64,000 bases of DNA. It comes from Pseudescherichia sp031998825. Its GTDB lineage: Bacteria; Pseudomonadota; Gammaproteobacteria; Enterobacterales; Enterobacteriaceae. The DNA lies in the NCBI RefSeq assembly GCF_031998825.1, contig NZ_DAMACX010000019.1, positions 14,700 to 78,699 on the forward strand. Direction: 5' to 3'. Below are positions 1-7,803 of this stretch, piece by piece. Position 1 is the stretch's first letter. Every line of letters begins with the position of its first letter. The notes under the pieces were generated by a model that saw nothing but the letters and a program-made list of their open reading frames with translations, was not told the origin of the DNA and searched no databases. The translations under genes and the position numbers were made by a program.

Positions 1-68
1 AGCACCGCGCCGGGAATCGCCTGGTGCAGCGCCGCCAGGTAGTGCTGACCCAATTTTTCTTCAGACAT
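1..68 (-). CDS. hycE: Formate hydrogenlyase large subunit HycE, N-terminal fragment
   Basis: Only the first 22 codons are in the window; the gene runs off the left edge. The translated start, MSEEKLGQHYLAAL, matches the known N-terminus of HycE, the large [NiFe] catalytic subunit of hydrogenase 3. The start codon is 17 bases after the hycD stop, in the order hycB-C-D-E of the enteric hyc operon. Identity rests on the short N-terminus plus gene order. Confidence 0.85.
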   Translation of the reverse strand, partial: MSEEKLGQHYLAALHQAIPGAV

Positions 69-85
69 GTTCAAACTCTCTTTCA

Positions 86-1009
86 TCACGCCGCCAGCAA
101 GGAGACGAAGGCTAAAAATGCCAAGCCAAACCCGGCCCAGGTTACGCGGGAGGCCGCGCAGAAGCGCAGCCGCGCCATGCTGTTCTCAAACAGGGCGATA
201 ACCAGCACGCCCAGCACCAGCTTGACGACGGCCACCGCCAGCGCCAGCAGCAGGCCGCCCGCGCTAAAGGTCACCATCTGCCCCCACGGCAGGAAGAGGC
301 CGACAAACAGCTGCAATACCACCAGCTGCTTGAGGCTGATACCCCACTTCAGCAGGGCAAAGCCATAGCCGCTGTACTCGGTTAACGGGCCTTCCTGCAG
401 CTCCTGCTCGGCTTCGGCGAGATCGAACGGCAGCTTGCCCATCTCGATAAAGGTGGCGAAGGCGCAGGCGCAGAGCGCCAGCAGCAGCGGAATGCTGCGT
501 GCGGCGGGCCAGGACCAGAGCGTGGCGGTCATAGCGCTGATGTGGGTCGACCCCGCCACCAGCGCCACAACCCACAGGCCGAGAAGCAGGATCGGCTCCA
601 CCAGCACGCCGAGCATCGCCTCGCGGCTGGCTCCCAGGCCGGTAAAGGGGCTACCGGTATCGAGCCCGGCGATAGCAAAGAAGAAACGGGCAATGGCGAA
701 GAGGTAGATCAGGGTGATGAGATCCCCCAGCGCCAGCAGCGGAGAGGCCACGGTCACCACCGGCAGCGCGGTGGCGATGGTCAGCATCACGCCGATCATC
801 ACAAACGGCATCAGGCGGAAGACCCAGCTGGCATCCGCCGGGGCGACGCTCTGACGGCCCAGCAGCTTGATCAGATCCCGGTACTCTTGCAGTACCCCAG
901 GCCCACGGCGATTGTGCAGACGGGCGCGGGCTACGCGGCTTATCCCGGACAGCAGCGGCGCAAAGGCAAAGAGCACCAGCGCCTGAAGTAACGGATAGAG
1001 AACGCTCAT
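86..1009 (-). CDS. hycD: Formate hydrogenlyase membrane subunit HycD
   Basis: 307 residues, the family length. HycD is the NuoH-like inner-membrane subunit that, with HycC, anchors the formate hydrogenlyase complex. The protein is a chain of hydrophobic segments from residue 5 to the C-terminus, with the NuoH-type loop sequences RRGPGVLQEYRDLIKLL near residues 34-50 and FDLAEAEQELQEGPLTEYSG near residues 194-213, the latter corresponding to the conserved acidic loop of complex I NuoH. It lies two bases after hycC and 17 bases before hycE, so it is read from the hyc transcript controlled by FhlA and sigma-54. Confidence 0.95.
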   Translation of the reverse strand: MSVLYPLLQALVLFAFAPLLSGISRVARARLHNRRGPGVLQEYRDLIKLLGRQSVAPADASWVFRLMPFVMIGVMLTIATALPVVTVASPLLALGDLITLIYLFAIARFFFAIAGLDTGSPFTGLGASREAMLGVLVEPILLLGLWVVALVAGSTHISAMTATLWSWPAARSIPLLLALCACAFATFIEMGKLPFDLAEAEQELQEGPLTEYSGYGFALLKWGISLKQLVVLQLFVGLFLPWGQMVTFSAGGLLLALAVAVVKLVLGVLVIALFENSMARLRFCAASRVTWAGFGLAFLAFVSLLAA

Positions 1010-1011
1010 GT

Positions 1012-2838
1012 TCAGGCTCCTCGTGAGATAACAATGACCACCAGCACCGCCAGCTCGACCAGCGCCAGACGACGAACCAGCGCCGGAGCAGCGCGCTGCC
1101 AGACCGGCATCAGCGCCACCGGGTTAAGCCGCTTACGCAGGCCGAGCACCGGGGCAAATGCCTCCTTCACCGGCATCGCGAAGCCGTGAGCGGTGATCAC
1201 CATCGACGGCTCATGCTCGTAGCCGCACGCCCAGGCTGCACCGCGCGAGCGCGACGGCAGGCGGCGACCTTTGAACAGCATCATGATGATGAACGGCAGC
1301 AGCGGGCAGGCGATTAGCAGCAGGGCAATCATTGGCTGCGAGACCACGCTTGAAGTAACGAGCGGTAACGGCACCGCGGCAGAGAGCAGCGGCAGCAGCC
1401 ACGGCGAGGCGACGCCGCCGATGAGACAGCACACAGCCAGCCCGACGACCGAGGCAGTCATTAGCCACGGTGCACGGCCAGCCTTAGCGGCTTCCGGAGT
1501 ACGCGGTGCGCCAAGGAAGGTGACGCCGTAGACCTTGGCCATACACATCACCGCCAGCGCACCGGTGATCGCCAGTCCTACCGCCAGCAGCGGGCCGAGC
1601 AGGCGGGCGATAAAGAGGTCGCTGCCGCTCAGGGAGAAGAAGCCCTGGTAGATCACCCACTCACCGGCAAAGCCGTTCAGCGGCGGCAGCCCGGCCATCG
1701 CCATCAGCCCCACCAGCATCATCAGGGAGATAACCGGCATCCGTTTACCGATGCCGCCGAGCTTCTCGATATCGCGATGGCCGGTAGTGAACCAGACGCT
1801 GCCCGCGCCCAGCAGCAGCAGGGTTTTAAACAGGCTGTGGTTGATAAGGTGATAGAGGCCGCCGACAAGACCCAACGCAATCAGTGCGGGCTGACCGAGC
1901 GCCACGCCGGTCAGTCCTGCGCCGAGGCCCAGCAGGATAATGCCGATATTCTCCAGGGTGTGGTACGCCAGCAGGCGCTGGATGTTGTGCTCCATTAAGG
2001 CATAGAGGCCGCCAACAAACGCGGTCACCGCCCCAAGCAGCAGCAGGCCGAGGCACCACCACAGCGGCATAGCCTGGCCGGCCAGCAGCGGCAGAACGAA
2101 GAGGCCAAACAGTCCGACCTTCATCACCACGCCGGAGAAGAGCGCGGCCGCAGGGGCGTCGGCTCCGGCGTGCGCCTGAGGGACCCAGCCGTGCAGCGGG
2201 ATAATGCCCGCCAGCATGCCGAATCCCACCAGCCAGAGCAGCCACACCGCCGTCCCCGGCGCATCTTCAGCGAAGCGTGCCGCGAGGCCAGTTATCTCCA
2301 GCGTGCCGTAGCGCTGCCACACCAACCAGCAGGCGGCAACCAGCAGCAGCGTCCCGATGCGGCCCAGGGTAAACCACAGCTTGCCGGACTGCGCGCAGCC
2401 GGTGAGAAACGCCCCGCACAGCGCCATGATCTCTGCCATCACCACCAGGGTTAGCAGATCGCTGGCAACGATAGTGCAGACCGCCGCCGCCATCAGCAGA
2501 TTGACCAGCAGGCCGTTAACTTTCACCTGCGCATGGCGGAGCCACGCTACGTTATATAGGCTGATAAAAAATCCCGGCAGGGCGATAGCCAGCAGCCAGA
2601 CGGCGTTGAGCGGCGTCAGGCGTACTAGCTGAGGCAGATAAAGCACCGCACTCTCCCCGCTTGCCGTTTTCCCGGTTAACAGTCCGGCAGCAACGACGAT
2701 CACCATCCCACAGGCTACTGCCCCGCCAACACCGGCCAGCAGGCCGCTTAAGCCGCGATGAAACGAAAAAAGCAACGCCAGCACCGCCGCCGCAACAAAC
2801 AGCAGCACGGCCAGGTCGATCAGCATAAATGCGCTCAT
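1012..2838 (-). CDS. hycC: Formate hydrogenlyase membrane subunit HycC
   Basis: 608 residues, the same length as HycC of E. coli. It is the NuoL/MrpA-like antiporter-type membrane subunit. The central proton-antiporter domain (about residues 120-420) shows the family motifs: a membrane glutamate in VVMAEIMALCG, HGWVPQAHAGADAPAAALFSG near residue 216-236, and LAYHTLENIGIILLGLG followed by HLINHSLFKTLLLLGAG. Many transmembrane helices are visible along the whole length. The start overlaps the hycB stop by four bases (ATGA type), indicating translational coupling. Confidence 0.95.
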   Translation of the reverse strand: MSAFMLIDLAVLLFVAAAVLALLFSFHRGLSGLLAGVGGAVACGMVIVVAAGLLTGKTASGESAVLYLPQLVRLTPLNAVWLLAIALPGFFISLYNVAWLRHAQVKVNGLLVNLLMAAAVCTIVASDLLTLVVMAEIMALCGAFLTGCAQSGKLWFTLGRIGTLLLVAACWLVWQRYGTLEITGLAARFAEDAPGTAVWLLWLVGFGMLAGIIPLHGWVPQAHAGADAPAAALFSGVVMKVGLFGLFVLPLLAGQAMPLWWCLGLLLLGAVTAFVGGLYALMEHNIQRLLAYHTLENIGIILLGLGAGLTGVALGQPALIALGLVGGLYHLINHSLFKTLLLLGAGSVWFTTGHRDIEKLGGIGKRMPVISLMMLVGLMAMAGLPPLNGFAGEWVIYQGFFSLSGSDLFIARLLGPLLAVGLAITGALAVMCMAKVYGVTFLGAPRTPEAAKAGRAPWLMTASVVGLAVCCLIGGVASPWLLPLLSAAVPLPLVTSSVVSQPMIALLLIACPLLPFIIMMLFKGRRLPSRSRGAAWACGYEHEPSMVITAHGFAMPVKEAFAPVLGLRKRLNPVALMPVWQRAAPALVRRLALVELAVLVVIVISRGA

Positions 2839-3440
2839 TTCGCGCCTCCTTGCAGGTTGAGCAGCGAGAGGTCGCCATAGTCGCCGTTGAGGGTCAGCTC
2901 GCGCTTGCGTTTGCTGGCCCGGGCGATATCCAGCGAATTGACCATCCGCAGCGCGCCGGTTGGGCAGGTGCGGATGCAGGCCGGGCCGCCCTCATCGAAA
3001 TCGCAGAGATCGCACTTCACCGCCACGGCGCGTACGCCGGACACCCAGTCGAGCAGGGAGCTGACGCGAGCAGGGGCAGGCGGCGCAGGGGGCGCTTTCG
3101 GTGAGTTGGCGTTAGCCGGAATATGCAGCGGGCGGCTGCCGCTCATCTCAATCGCCCCGAAGGGACAGGCAATGGCGCACAGCTTGCAGCTCACGCACAG
3201 GCTCTCATTGAGCTGTACCGCGCCGTCCACACGATTGATGGCGTTCACCGGGCAGACCCCGGCGCAGGGTGCATCCTCACAGTGGTGACAAAGCTGCGGG
3301 GCGGACTCTTTCGCGCTGCGCATCACGCTCAGGCGGGGCATCGATTGCAGCCCATGCTGGCGGTGCGTCTCTGAGCAGGCGGCTTCACAGGTGTGGCAGC
3401 CAATACAGAGCGTGGCGTCAGCGATAACAAAACGATTCAC
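2835..3440 (-). CDS. hycB: Formate hydrogenlyase electron-transfer subunit HycB
   Basis: 201 residues. It is a polyferredoxin that passes electrons from formate dehydrogenase H to hydrogenase 3. Four cysteine clusters for [4Fe-4S] centres are visible: CIGCHTCEAAC at residues 12-22, CHHCEDAPCAGVCP, CVSCKLCAIACPFGA, and CDLCDFDEGGPACIRTCP. A proline/alanine-rich linker sits near residues 112-125. First structural gene after hycA; the 80-base hycA-hycB gap contains an FhlA-like dyad. Confidence 0.95.
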   Translation of the reverse strand: MNRFVIADATLCIGCHTCEAACSETHRQHGLQSMPRLSVMRSAKESAPQLCHHCEDAPCAGVCPVNAINRVDGAVQLNESLCVSCKLCAIACPFGAIEMSGSRPLHIPANANSPKAPPAPPAPARVSSLLDWVSGVRAVAVKCDLCDFDEGGPACIRTCPTGALRMVNSLDIARASKRKRELTLNGDYGDLSLLNLQGGAK

Positions 3441-3465
3441 CGGATACTCCTCAGGTGGTCATTTT

Positions 3466-3500
3466 TGACGAAATCGTGCCGACGGCCTGTCATTTCGACA
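3466..3500. promoter_or_regulatory. FhlA-like dyad in the hycA-hycB intergenic region
   Basis: TGACGAAAT (3466-3474) faces CATTTCGACA (3491-3500), an inverted pair of the ATTTCGTCA-type element also present upstream of the hyc and hyp promoters. In E. coli FhlA is known to bind between hycA and hycB and this arrangement is conserved here. The dyad is seen directly; binding is inferred. Confidence 0.6.
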
Positions 3501-3520
3501 CTCCTCGACACGGCAGGCAT

Positions 3521-3988
3521 TCAGGCCACCGAGGCCTGGGCGGATTGATCGACAAGCTGGCGGAGATCTAACGGTGCGTCTTTCTGAATTGCCGCATACA
3601 GGCCGTTGTAAACCGGACCGATCTTCTCTAAGTAATGCTCCAGCACCTGAGCGCGGTCGCGGTTGTTAATCCGACCGTCGATGCGGCCATCCTGTGCCAG
3701 CTGGGCCTCGGCAAACAGCAGCTGCTCGCCGCCGCTCTTGCTCTCTACCAGATAGTGGATGGTATGGCTGTTAAAGCCGTCCGCCAGGGTGACGGTAATA
3801 AGGAAGTGTTCAAACAGAACAAAGCAGAGATCCCGCTCCGGCGCGCAATACATGCCGTGATGCAGGTGGGCTTTGGAGAGCGTAATGCCCTGAACCAGCG
3901 AGTTGCAGTAAGCCTGCCACTCCTCTTGCAGGCGATGGTGCCGTTCGGCGATAAAGTCAGCTTTTTCGCTAATTTCCCAAATGGTCAT
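3521..3988 (-). CDS. hycA: Formate hydrogenlyase regulatory protein HycA
   Basis: 155 residues (E. coli 153). HycA is a small cytoplasmic protein that dampens FhlA-dependent activation of the formate regulon. The sequence starts MTIWEISEKADFIAERHHRL and carries the family stretch DGRIDGRINNRDRAQVLEHYL near residues 100-120. It has no recognisable enzymatic motif. It is the first gene of the hyc operon, about 25 bases downstream of the expected start of transcription from the sigma-54 promoter at 4024-4039. Confidence 0.93.
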   Translation of the reverse strand: MTIWEISEKADFIAERHHRLQEEWQAYCNSLVQGITLSKAHLHHGMYCAPERDLCFVLFEHFLITVTLADGFNSHTIHYLVESKSGGEQLLFAEAQLAQDGRIDGRINNRDRAQVLEHYLEKIGPVYNGLYAAIQKDAPLDLRQLVDQSAQASVA

Positions 3989-4023
3989 TTCAGGTTACCC
4001 GGTTAATTGTGACCAGCCCATAT

Positions 4024-4039
4024 AGCACTTTCCATGCCA
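4024..4039 (-). promoter_or_regulatory. Sigma-54 promoter of the hyc operon
   Basis: On the minus strand TGGCATGGAAAGTGCT: the -24 GG and -12 GC are separated by exactly ten bases, the sigma-54 geometry. It lies 35 bases upstream of the hycA start. The -12 element is GTGC rather than TTGC, so the match is good but not perfect. Confidence 0.75.
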
Positions 4040-4082
4040 TTTTTTAACTTATTGATTTTTAATAGTATTGATTGAAAATCAG

Positions 4083-4125
4083 TGTCATTTCGTCAGCGTC
4101 GACATCGTCAGTAACGTCGTTTTCA
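4083..4125. promoter_or_regulatory. FhlA upstream activating region shared by hyc and hyp
   Basis: The stretch contains TGTCATTTCGTCA at 4083-4095 followed by GTCGACATCGTCAGTAACGTCG, i.e. repeated TCGTCA/TCGACA units. The same ATTTCGTCA core occurs as a dyad between hycA and hycB. Located between the two divergent sigma-54 promoters, as expected for an enhancer used by the FhlA activator. Binding is inferred from position and similarity. Confidence 0.6.
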
Positions 4126-4130
4126 TTGGC

Positions 4131-4146
4131 TGGCACCGTTATTGCA
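4131..4146 (+). promoter_or_regulatory. Sigma-54 promoter of the hyp operon
   Basis: TGGCACCGTTATTGCA matches the consensus TGGCAC-N5-TTGCA exactly, with ten bases between GG and GC. Expected transcription start about 4157, 20 bases before the hypA ATG at 4177, which is preceded by a GGGAGG ribosome binding site. Confidence 0.9.
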
Positions 4147-4176
4147 TTATCGGCGCAGTGAATAACGGGAGGCCCT

Positions 4177-4527
4177 ATGCACGAAATTACCCTTTGCCAG
4201 CGGGCGCTGGAGCTTATTGAACAGCAGGCGGCGGCCCACGGAGCACGGCGGGTGACCGGCGTATGGCTGAAGATAGGCGCGTTCTCCTGCGTGGAGAGCA
4301 GCGCCCTCACCTTCTGCTTTGAGCTGGTATGCCGGGGCACGCTGGCGGAAAGCTGCACGCTGCATCTCGATGAGCAGCAGGCGGAGTGCTGGTGCGAAAC
4401 CTGCCAGCAGTACGTGACCCTGCTGAGCCAGCGGGTGCGGCGCTGTCCCCGGTGCCAGAGCGATATGTTGCAGATCGTGGCCGACGACGGCCTGCAGATC
4501 CAGCGACTGGAAATTGAACAGGAGTAA
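4177..4527 (+). CDS. hypA: Hydrogenase nickel-insertion protein HypA
   Basis: 116 residues. HypA works with HypB to deliver nickel to the hydrogenase large subunit. The nickel-binding N-terminus MHE is intact (His2), and the structural zinc site is seen as CWCETCQQY (from residue 71) and CPRCQSD (from residue 90). The start has a strong GGGAGG ribosome binding site. The stop is three bases from hypB. First gene of hypABCDE-fhlA. Confidence 0.95.
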   Translation: MHEITLCQRALELIEQQAAAHGARRVTGVWLKIGAFSCVESSALTFCFELVCRGTLAESCTLHLDEQQAECWCETCQQYVTLLSQRVRRCPRCQSDMLQIVADDGLQIQRLEIEQE

Positions 4528-4530
4528 ATT

Positions 4531-5349
4531 ATGTGTAGTACCTGCGGCTGCGGCGACGGCAATCTCTATATAGAGGGCGACGAGCACCGCCCCCACTCAC
4601 CATTTCGCAGCGCCCCCTTTGCCCCATTCCGAACGCCGGGTGGCGATCTCCACTACGGCCACGGCGTTGCCGGAACCCACGCGCCGGGTATCAGCCAGCG
4701 GCGGATGCTGGAGATCGAGATCGACGTCTTAGCCAAAAACAACCATCTTGCGGCCCGCAACCGCGCCCGCTTTGCCGCGAAGCAGCAGCTGGTGCTCAAT
4801 CTGGTCTCCAGCCCCGGCGCGGGTAAAACCACCCTGCTGAGCGAAACCCTGCTGCGCCTGAAGGGCAAAGCAGACTGCGCGGTGATTGAGGGCGATCAGC
4901 AGACCGTCAACGACGCGGCGCGCATTCGTGCCACCGGCACCCCGGCCATTCAGGTCAATACCGGCAAAGGCTGCCATCTCGACGCACAGATGATCGCCGA
5001 CGCCGCCCCTCGTCTGCCGCTGGCCAACGGCGGGATCCTGTTTATCGAGAACGTCGGCAACCTGGTCTGCCCGGCCAGCTTCGACCTTGGCGAGCGCCAT
5101 AAGGTGGCGGTGCTGTCGGTGACCGAAGGTGAAGACAAGCCGCTCAAGTACCCGCATATGTTTGCCGCCGCCTCGCTGATGCTGCTCAATAAAATCGATC
5201 TGCTGCCTTATCTCCACTTTGACGTGGAAAAATGCCTCGCCAGCGCCCGGGCGGTAAATCCGGACATTGAGATTATCCAGCTCTCCGCCACCAGCGGGGA
5301 AGGCATGGACCAGTGGCTGGCCTGGCTGGAGGCGCAGCCATGTGCATAG
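4531..5349 (+). CDS. hypB: Hydrogenase nickel incorporation GTPase HypB
   Basis: 272 residues, a little shorter than the 290 of E. coli because the histidine-poor linker after the N-terminus is shorter. It supplies GTP-driven nickel insertion. The N-terminal high-affinity metal motif CSTCGCG is at residues 2-8, the P-loop SSPGAGKTT is near residue 91-99, and the LNKIDLLP guanine-recognition motif is near residue 217. The last ten bases overlap the hypC start. Confidence 0.95.
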   Translation: MCSTCGCGDGNLYIEGDEHRPHSPFRSAPFAPFRTPGGDLHYGHGVAGTHAPGISQRRMLEIEIDVLAKNNHLAARNRARFAAKQQLVLNLVSSPGAGKTTLLSETLLRLKGKADCAVIEGDQQTVNDAARIRATGTPAIQVNTGKGCHLDAQMIADAAPRLPLANGGILFIENVGNLVCPASFDLGERHKVAVLSVTEGEDKPLKYPHMFAAASLMLLNKIDLLPYLHFDVEKCLASARAVNPDIEIIQLSATSGEGMDQWLAWLEAQPCA

Positions 5350-5612
5350 GCGTACCTGGACAGATTAGCGCCATCGACGGACTACAGGCGAAGGTAGAGG
5401 TGTGCGGCATCCAGCGCGACGTCGATTTAACCCTGGTCGGCAGCGTGGATGAGTCCGGTGCCTCCCGCCTCGGCCAATGGGTACTGGTTCACGTCGGCTT
5501 CGCCATGAGCGTGATCGACGAAGCCGAGGCCCGCGATACCCTGGCGGCGCTGCAAAACATGTTTGACGTGGAGCCGGACGTCGGCGCGCTGCTGTATGGG
5601 GAGCGTTCCTGA
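5340..5612 (+). CDS. hypC: Hydrogenase maturation chaperone HypC
   Basis: 90 residues from ATG 5340; an earlier in-frame start at 5313 is rejected because the family begins MCIGVPGQ, with the essential cysteine at position 2, exactly as seen from 5340. HypC carries the Fe(CN)2CO precursor with HypD to the large subunit precursor. It starts inside hypB (ten-base overlap) and its TGA overlaps the hypD ATG by one base, so hypB-C-D are translationally coupled. Confidence 0.94.
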   Translation: MCIGVPGQISAIDGLQAKVEVCGIQRDVDLTLVGSVDESGASRLGQWVLVHVGFAMSVIDEAEARDTLAALQNMFDVEPDVGALLYGERS

Positions 5613-6733
5613 TGCGCTTCGTTGATGAGTATCGCGCCCCGGAAGCGGTGATGCAGCTGCTTGCGCGCCTGCGCGACCGCGCCCGCCGTCTCGACTACAC
5701 CCCGGCGCGCCCGCTGCGCATTATGGAGGTGTGCGGAGGCCATACCCACGCTATCTTTAAGTTCGGCCTCGACCAGCTGCTACCGGAGAATATCGAGTTT
5801 ATCCACGGTCCCGGCTGTCCGGTCTGCGTCCTGCCGATGGGGCGCATCGACGCCTGCGTGGAGATTGCCAGCCGTCCGGAGGTGATCTTCTGCACCTTTG
5901 GCGACGCCATCCGCGTGCCGGGAAAAAGCGGCTCGCTGCTGGCGGCAAAATCACGCGGGGCCGACGTGCGCATGGTCTATTCGCCGATGGATGCGCTGAA
6001 GCTTGCCGAGGCCCATCCCGATCGCAAGGTGGTCTTTTTTGGGCTGGGGTTTGAGACCACCATGCCCGCTACCGCCGTGACCCTGGAGCAGGCCCGCGCC
6101 CGCAACCTCAGCAACTTCTTCTTCTTTTGCCAGCATATTACCCTCGGCCCCACGCTGCGCAGCCTGCTGGACCAGCCGGATAACAGCATCGACGCCTTTT
6201 TGGCCCCCGGCCACGTCAGCATGGTGACCGGCACGGCGGCCTACGGCTTTATCGCCGATGAGTTTCAGCGCCCATTAGTGGTGGCTGGATTCGAACCACT
6301 TGATCTACTGCAAGGCGTGATGATGCTGGTTGAGCAGAAAATAGCAGCCTGTAGCCGGGTAGAGAACCAATACCGGCGGGTGGTACCCGACAGCGGCAAT
6401 CCGCTGGCGCAGCAGGCTATCGCCAGGGTGTTCACCGTTGAGGGCGAGAGCGAATGGCGCGGGCTGGGCGTGATTGCCCACTCCGGGGTGCGTCTCAGCG
6501 ACGCGTATCGGCGCTTTGATGCCGAAACGCATTTTCAGCTCCGTCCGCAGCAGACCTACGACGATCCCCGCGCTCGCTGCGGCGAGGTGTTGACGGGCCG
6601 CTGTAAGCCGCATCAGTGCCCGCTGTTTGGTCAAACCTGCAACCCACAAACTGCCTTCGGCGCGCTGATGGTCTCTTCAGAAGGAGCCTGCGCCGCCTGG
6701 TATCACTATCGCGCCCAGGAGTGTGAAGTATGA
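5612..6733 (+). CDS. hypD: Hydrogenase cofactor assembly protein HypD
   Basis: 373 residues, identical length to E. coli HypD. It holds a [4Fe-4S] cluster and the iron being loaded with CN and CO. Visible family motifs: MEVCGGHTHAI near residue 34-44, HGPGCPVCVLP near residue 68-78, GFETTMPATA near residue 145-154, and cysteine clusters CGEVLTGRCKPHQCPLFG near residue 323-340. It overlaps hypC by one base and hypE by four bases. Confidence 0.96.
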   Translation: MRFVDEYRAPEAVMQLLARLRDRARRLDYTPARPLRIMEVCGGHTHAIFKFGLDQLLPENIEFIHGPGCPVCVLPMGRIDACVEIASRPEVIFCTFGDAIRVPGKSGSLLAAKSRGADVRMVYSPMDALKLAEAHPDRKVVFFGLGFETTMPATAVTLEQARARNLSNFFFFCQHITLGPTLRSLLDQPDNSIDAFLAPGHVSMVTGTAAYGFIADEFQRPLVVAGFEPLDLLQGVMMLVEQKIAACSRVENQYRRVVPDSGNPLAQQAIARVFTVEGESEWRGLGVIAHSGVRLSDAYRRFDAETHFQLRPQQTYDDPRARCGEVLTGRCKPHQCPLFGQTCNPQTAFGALMVSSEGACAAWYHYRAQECEV

Positions 6734-7740
6734 GTACGGTGCAAATGGCCCACGGCAGCGGTGGCCAGGCGATGCAGCAGCTGATTAACGCCCTGTTCAT
6801 GCAGGCCTTTGATAATCCGTGGCTGGCGGAGCAGGAGGATCAGGCCCGCCTCGATCTCACTCAGCTGGCGGCGGGCGGCGATCGGCTGGCCTTCTCTACC
6901 GACAGCTACGTGATCGACCCCCTCTTCTTTCCGGGGGGCGATATCGGCAAGCTGGCGGTATGCGGCACCGCTAACGATGTTGCGGTCAGCGGCGCGATCC
7001 CACGCTACCTCTCCTGCGGCTTTATCCTTGAGGAGGGGCTGCCGATGACCACCCTGCAGTCGGTGGTCAACAGCATGGCGGCCACGGCGAAGGCGGCAGA
7101 TATCGCCATTGTCACCGGCGACACCAAGGTGGTGCAGCGCGGGGCGGCGGATAAGCTGTTTATTAATACCGCAGGGATTGGCGCTATTCCCACCGGTCTG
7201 AACTGGCGGGCGCAGTCGCTGCAAGCGGGAGACGTCGTGCTGGTGAGCGGCACGCTGGGCTGCCACGGCGCGACCATCCTCAACCTGCGCGAGCAGCTCG
7301 GGCTGGACGGCGAGCTGGTGAGCGACTGTGCGGTGCTCACGCCGCTGATCCAGTCCCTACGCGCCATTAACGGCATTAAGGCCCTGCGCGACGCCACGCG
7401 CGGCGGCGTCAATGCGGTGGTGCATGAGTTTGTCGCCAGCAGCGGCTGTGGCATTGAGCTTAACGAGACCAGCCTGCCGGTGAAGCCCGCCGTGCGCGGC
7501 GTGTGTGAGCTGCTGGGCCTCGATGCCCTTAACTTTGCCAACGAGGGCAAACTGGTGATTGTCGCCGAGCGTCAGGCCGCCGAGGCCGCGCTTGAACGGC
7601 TGCGCCTGCATCCGCTGGGCCGCGATGCGGCGATTATTGGCGAGGTCGTGGCCCGTAAAGGGGTACGGCTGAGGGGGCTTTACGGCGTGAAGCGCACCCT
7701 GGATCTGCCTCATGCCGAACCCCTGCCGCGGATCTGTTAA
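6730..7740 (+). CDS. hypE: Carbamoyl dehydratase HypE
   Basis: 336 residues. HypE dehydrates a carbamoyl group, transferred from carbamoyl phosphate by HypF onto its C-terminal cysteine, to a thiocyanate that becomes a CN ligand. The protein ends PRIC, the expected cysteine acceptor. The PurM-like N-terminal motif MAHGSGGQAMQQLI and the ATP-binding region TDSYVIDPLFFPGGDIGKLA (residues 57-76) are present. Start is an ATGA overlap with hypD. HypF is not in the window. Confidence 0.95.
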   Translation: MSTVQMAHGSGGQAMQQLINALFMQAFDNPWLAEQEDQARLDLTQLAAGGDRLAFSTDSYVIDPLFFPGGDIGKLAVCGTANDVAVSGAIPRYLSCGFILEEGLPMTTLQSVVNSMAATAKAADIAIVTGDTKVVQRGAADKLFINTAGIGAIPTGLNWRAQSLQAGDVVLVSGTLGCHGATILNLREQLGLDGELVSDCAVLTPLIQSLRAINGIKALRDATRGGVNAVVHEFVASSGCGIELNETSLPVKPAVRGVCELLGLDALNFANEGKLVIVAERQAAEAALERLRLHPLGRDAAIIGEVVARKGVRLRGLYGVKRTLDLPHAEPLPRIC

Positions 7741-7769
7741 CGTATTTTTATAGCAAAATAAAAACTTTT

Positions 7770-7787
7770 GGCACCTATTTCGGTGCC
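7770..7787 (+). terminator. Hairpin between hypE and fhlA, possible attenuator
   Basis: GGCACC, loop TATTTC, GGTGCC, then TTTCT: a six-base perfect stem 29 bases after the hypE stop. It is too weak to be a full terminator but could reduce read-through into fhlA. Confidence 0.35.
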
Positions 7788-7803
7788 TTTCTGGATTAGC
7801 ACA

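Noticed and set aside
7768..7803. TTG start for fhlA at 7768
   Set aside because: Lies in the hypE-fhlA hairpin and gives residues not found in FhlA; ATG 7804 matches the family.
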